Assembly (NCBI GenBank): GCA_028673005.1
Contig: CM054118.1
Coordinates: 89,752,858-89,816,857 of the forward strand
DNA: 64,000 nt
Source of the DNA: Tanypteryx hageni
Taxonomy: Eukaryota; Arthropoda; Insecta; Odonata; Petaluridae
Reading direction: 5' to 3'
Part shown: positions 60,395 through 64,000 of the stretch, in pieces
How positions within the stretch are numbered: the first letter of the stretch is position 1
Layout of the letters: the number at the start of each line of letters is the position of its first letter
The notes under the pieces: model-generated
The model's database searches: none
Told to the model about the DNA's origin: nothing
The model's input: only the letters and a program-made list of their open reading frames with translations
Made by a program: the position numbers and the translations under genes

Positions 60395-61225
60395 ACATTA
60401 ATAATCTACAACCACCAATCATAATCAGGAGCAATGATAGGGACAGTTAGAAGGGAATCAATCATTTGCTTATGCATTGACAGGTAACGGAACTTTTGTT
60501 TTATGTTTCATTCCCGTAATATGATCATACATCTCACAACCAATGGCAATAGCATGATCAGAAATTAAACCACTTTTGCAAAGAAGGTAGTGCAAAAGTG
60601 CAAAACGAGATTTACCCGAATTTTCATCATCGATCGGCAGGATGCATCTTACCAAAGATGGATCTCGCAAAGAATCCATCCTAAAAGTTCCAAGTCTGCA
60701 ATTGTAAGGAGAAATTAATTTTTCAATGAACTGTAAAAGGTTAACCGATGTACAAGATATTTCAAAAAATAACGAAAAATCAATAAAAATACTAGAATTG
60801 TAGACTCGAAAAAAATATTCTTCGACTTTTGCTTGCTTATTGAAAAATAACTCCATAAATTTCACACAAAACAAATGAAGAACCACAGATTGCACACAAA
60901 TTTCCAGTAGATTCATGTGTCCAAAGACAACGATAAAGCCTCCCAGACAACGAAATCACTCACAGAAACTTGAGCAAGCGAGCAAGAAACTTATACGTCG
61001 AGCAGAAAGTCTCTAATTTCTGATCACATCAGTCAGAAGATTTCTGATCGTGCTATCAGCATCGGTCGTGAGATCTACAGTTGTATTATGGGAATGAAAC
61101 ATATAACAAAAGTTCTGTTACCTGTCGATGTATAAGCAAATGAATGTTTGCCTTCTAACTCTCCCCATCATTGCTCCCCCCATCATTGCTCCCGATGATG
61201 ACTGGTGGTTGTAGATTATTAATGT
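60395..61225. mobile_element. Foldback DNA element with about 170-bp inverted ends
   Basis: ACATTAATAATCTACAACCA at the left is mirrored at the right (61206-61225). The match continues inwards to about 60566 and 61042, with a 15-bp duplication (GGGGGGAGCAATGAT) in the right arm. Total length 831 bp. No clear target duplication. A 148-codon frame lies inside the left half. Confidence 0.85.
60470..60916 (-). CDS. 148-codon frame of unknown function inside the foldback element
   Basis: Open from MNLLEICVQSVVLHLFCVKF to KTKVPLPVNA, stop. Its last 30 residues lie in the inverted end. The right arm encodes the matching ISDRAISIGREIYSCIMGMK...LLPVDV on the plus strand, ending at the same stop. Differences between arms are mostly amino-acid-changing, so there is no sign of recent selection. 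No domain recognised. It may be a fragment of a transposon protein, or chance. Confidence 0.35.
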   Translation of the reverse strand: MNLLEICVQSVVLHLFCVKFMELFFNKQAKVEEYFFRVYNSSIFIDFSLFFEISCTSVNLLQFIEKLISPYNCRLGTFRMDSLRDPSLVRCILPIDDENSGKSRFALLHYLLCKSGLISDHAIAIGCEMYDHITGMKHKTKVPLPVNA

Positions 61226-62813
61226 TTATAATCAATTAACTGAATTTCTGAGGGAATCATAAAAGAAATATTTTTATTTATTTATATTATTATACTTTTA
61301 ACATACTTCTCACCGGTTCATTTTCTTTTATACTTTCAACGATCCTTTGCCTGATATACCTCCGCCCAATGGGTCTATTTTAAATATACGGAAAAATAAT
61401 TTCAGGGATCCTTTCCATGTCATAAGCATCAATATAGGATGTAGCGTGTGCCGAGATCAATGAAGAATCTGCGATTTAATAATTTAAACAATGCTGAGAA
61501 AATCATACGTTGAATGAAAGAAAAAAATCTGGACCACCACCTAACAACATAGAAAAAAATAAAAATATGAACGCGACTGCTCAGTTAAATTTTAATGCAA
61601 AATACAAAAAAGAATTTATAGGAGGAGGAATGAAAGAAAAAAAAGCTACCCAAGAGGGAATCGAACTCGTGCCCTCACATTCCAAATGCACCCACTATAT
61701 GATCACCGCCAAGAAATACTTAACCAATTAGGCATGCATTAAGACATTTATACCAGTTGACGAGAAATTGCAATATTTAATCACGATTTTCTGAAAAACT
61801 ATCAGCCGTATATGCTCAAAAGGGGGGTTTGCAGTGATCCTGGAATCCAGAGCTATACACCTACCAAGTTTCATAAAAATCCGTGATCCCACTATAGTGT
61901 CCTCTCCTTGAGAGTCATTCTTCCATTTTTTTAATATCTCCTTTAGGATGATATACGTCAATATTTGTTATTATGAAAAGTGTATACAACATAATTTCTC
62001 TAACTTTTGTTTTCAACATTTTTGTTTAAGAGATATTTTGATTTCTCGTCTGAATTTGTTAAGTATGTCATTTAAGTGATATCTTCACTCTCATTGCTAT
62101 GATAAAATTTTCTAATTGTTGATAGTAATGCCCACACAACCAAGGGTAATTTTAGTTTTAATAAAAAATTTCCTAATGCCATCTAGAATCATATTTTGCA
62201 CACAAATTTACCTGTACATATAGATAACAATCCCAGCTCCACTAACAGTAATTTTAATCTTGAGTAAATATTTTATCATCCACAGCAACAGTTAACAATT
62301 TTGTTTTCTTACTGTTTTCTGTTTTTTCAACGTGAAAAGTGATTGGAAGTATTTTTCACTGTAAAATTATTTTGTGTTAAAAAATTATTCACAAGTGTAA
62401 TTGCCAATAAATTATTCTTGAGGATGCTGATGTCGAGAACAATGGAGATAAATATATGGACATCAACTCTAGCGGACATCTTTGTAATAGACAGACAGCA
62501 ATATGGATATATTATTAAAAGGGCTTAAATCTAGTGAACATAAATGTTGTGGACATTATGACTATGGACATAAAAGGTTTTGTGCTGATCTGATTATTAG
62601 TTATTGAGTTTGAGTGTGCACAAAATTCATATCACACACACAGACATCATTGAGAAAATAGTGAATGAGAGGACTTTAAAATGTGTATTTCCATTGTAAC
62701 CTCAAATCTGAATTTTTATCAAAAGCAATACTTTCTCTATTCTGCATTTGGAGAAAGTAAAAAGGATTTTCTGGATTAGATATAAAAAAATAATATAAAC
62801 AGTGCTGCCATAC
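61226..62813. other. Intron without recognised gene
   Basis: AT-rich. 61650-61735 (GAGGGAATCGAACTCGTGCC CTC) resembles a T-arm/B-box of a tRNA-derived repeat on the minus strand but no cloverleaf forms. Nothing else assigned. Confidence 0.45.
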
Positions 62814-63069
62814 CACCCATCTTTGCGTTACAGATGTTTCCCCAATAAGACTAGACAGAAGTCCGGCTCCTTGTTCTACATGAGCAGTACGTTTCTGTCC
62901 AGCCACAGATTGTTGAGCACTGTCTGCAATTGAAGTGGCCAGACCCATAAAACGCTGATACACCTTGTTTCGAATCTTCCGAGGGAATGCTAGAAGGTAG
63001 TTACGTCCATCTCCAGAGAAGACTTCCAAGGCTATTGGTTGAAGGAGATAGCGGCGTTTGTGCACCTCC
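62814..63069 (-). CDS. WDFY3: WDFY3 exon a: PH-like domain to BEACH junction
   Basis: First recognisable minus-strand exon here (256 bp, 1 leading base plus 85 codons). It begins E-V-H-K-R-R-Y-L-L-Q-P-I, the end of the PH-like domain that packs against BEACH. It continues through GDGRNYLLAF and SVAGQKRT to VTQRWV at the BEACH boundary. I place the acceptor at cttcaaag/G (63071-63070), because family members have FAYEDI(R/K) directly before EVHKRRY. The alternative tttag/AAG at 63122 also stays open but adds residues unlike the family and needs a different phase. The donor is GTG/gtatgg at 62813. Wording such as SVAGQKRT is insect-like. Confidence 0.93.
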
Positions 63070-64000
63070 CTTTGAAGATTATTCAAATGGCCAATTAAAA
63101 TTAACCAAAATTGTTCATACTTCTAAAACATAACAAAATATTTATCATTCATGCTACTGAAAGATAAGTCACTCTACCATATAAACTCAATTAATACAGG
63201 TGTAAAATTCATTCAACCATAGTCAAACTAAGTAAGGGATAAAGAGAAATAACATAAAGAAAATGTCACCTTATCTCGAAAAAATCTCCTTTGACAATTT
63301 ATTAAGATGGCTAATGGCTGCTTATTAATGTAATTGTTTCATGAATAATAATTACATTTATGAGAAATTCAGTTCAATGGATTATAAGAACGTTAGGGTT
63401 AGAGAAAATTAGAAGGATTGACAATAAAACAAATATGATATTTAAAACAGAGAAGCTTACTTACAGAGACTGAAAAACAAGTGGATAGGTTTGACTTTGT
63501 AAGGCAATGGACTGATAAAGGGAGTTCAAGAAGAGAGTAGGTTATGAAAGAGGCAAAAAGCTAAGAAAAGAAATGAGATCACATATAACCCAACCCTCGG
63601 TTTACGAACGCTTGATTTATGAATTTTTGATTTTACGAAGAATGGATATTTATACCTATTTTTCTATTTATGAACGATATTTTTCGATTTTACGAAAAAA
63701 AATTTCACAAACCAAAGACCCGCTATGTCATGACATGGAAGAGAAATTCATATACATTTTTAATTTTAATTATTTAATTTAATATAATTATTTTAATTTT
63801 CATACCTGAAGGGGGGCATTTAAACACGTACATACCTTCCTTGGCTACGCCACTGATATTCAGGTAAGGATTTATTTTTAAGAGGGGTTCGCAAGATTTA
63901 GATTTTTATGCAAGGGGTTTGCACGATGAAAATGTTAGGGAACCACTGCTAAAGACGGAGCACCTGCTGTGATTGTCAATATGGTTGATGATGGAGGGGT
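63070..64000. other. Upstream intron; pogo and hAT termini
   Basis: 63592 onward (CAACCCTCGGTTTACGAACG, then repeats of GATTTTACGAA) is a Tigger-type left end. 63934-63950 (GTTAGGGAACCACTGCT) is a hAT-type right end. No upstream WDFY3 exon is visible. Confidence 0.5.

Noticed and set aside
63070..63122. Longer 5' version of WDFY3 exon a
   Set aside because: Open and preceded by a good tttag acceptor, but the extra residues (KYEQFWLILIGHLNNLQ) do not resemble the family, where FAYEDI(R/K) precedes EVHKRRY. It would also need a different incoming phase.

Overview
This window is eukaryotic and AT-rich. It looks like an arthropod nuclear genome: long introns packed with decayed transposons (pogo/Tigger, mariner, piggyBac, hAT, Penelope-like and non-LTR elements), GT-AG splice sites, and a host protein that reads most like the insect form of its family. 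I cannot name the species. No bacterial genes, operons or CRISPR arrays are present.

One host gene accounts for the recognisable non-transposon coding sequence: the C-terminal part of the WDFY3/ALFY ortholog (Drosophila blue cheese, bchs), on the minus strand. Thirteen exons with matching splice phases run from 63069 down to 227 and encode about 1,090 residues: end of the PH-like domain, BEACH domain, WD40 repeats, an acidic/serine-rich linker with a candidate LC3/GABARAP-interacting motif, the last WD40 segment and the first half of the FYVE zinc finger. The gene is cut at both ends: the rest of FYVE lies left of base 227, and the large N-terminal part lies elsewhere. In animals this protein is a scaffold that links ubiquitin/p62 aggregates, PI3P membranes and ATG8 proteins in selective autophagy.

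The most unusual observation is at 33138-33672. Two intact exons of the same gene, encoding the segment that should lie upstream of the PH domain, sit on the PLUS strand inside the intron between the minus-strand exons at 46318-46450 and 32329-32482. This points to an inverted duplication, a real rearrangement or an assembly inversion.

Layout. 0.6-5.0 kb: pogo-type termini and a 2.3-kb Tigger-like element. 5.3-14.4 kb: an intron filled with a Tigger remnant, four non-LTR pieces, a hAT remnant and a pogo terminus. 14.4-22.4 kb: linker and WD40 exons, a pogo element holding a tRNA-like insertion, and Penelope-type tails. 22.7-32.5 kb: BEACH-end exons, a TA-flanked element, and a Penelope-like element split by a hAT element. 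32.6-46.3 kb: the inverted exons, minisatellites, a mariner split by a 3.2-kb piggyBac element, another pogo remnant and a second mariner. 46.5-57.5 kb: pogo termini, a Harbinger-like element, a foldback hairpin and a 2.3-kb pogo element. 57.7-64 kb: a LINE, an element with about 170-bp inverted ends, and the PH exon.

All transposase and reverse transcriptase genes seen here carry frameshifts, stops or deletions, so none looks autonomous. Several nested insertions allow relative dating.
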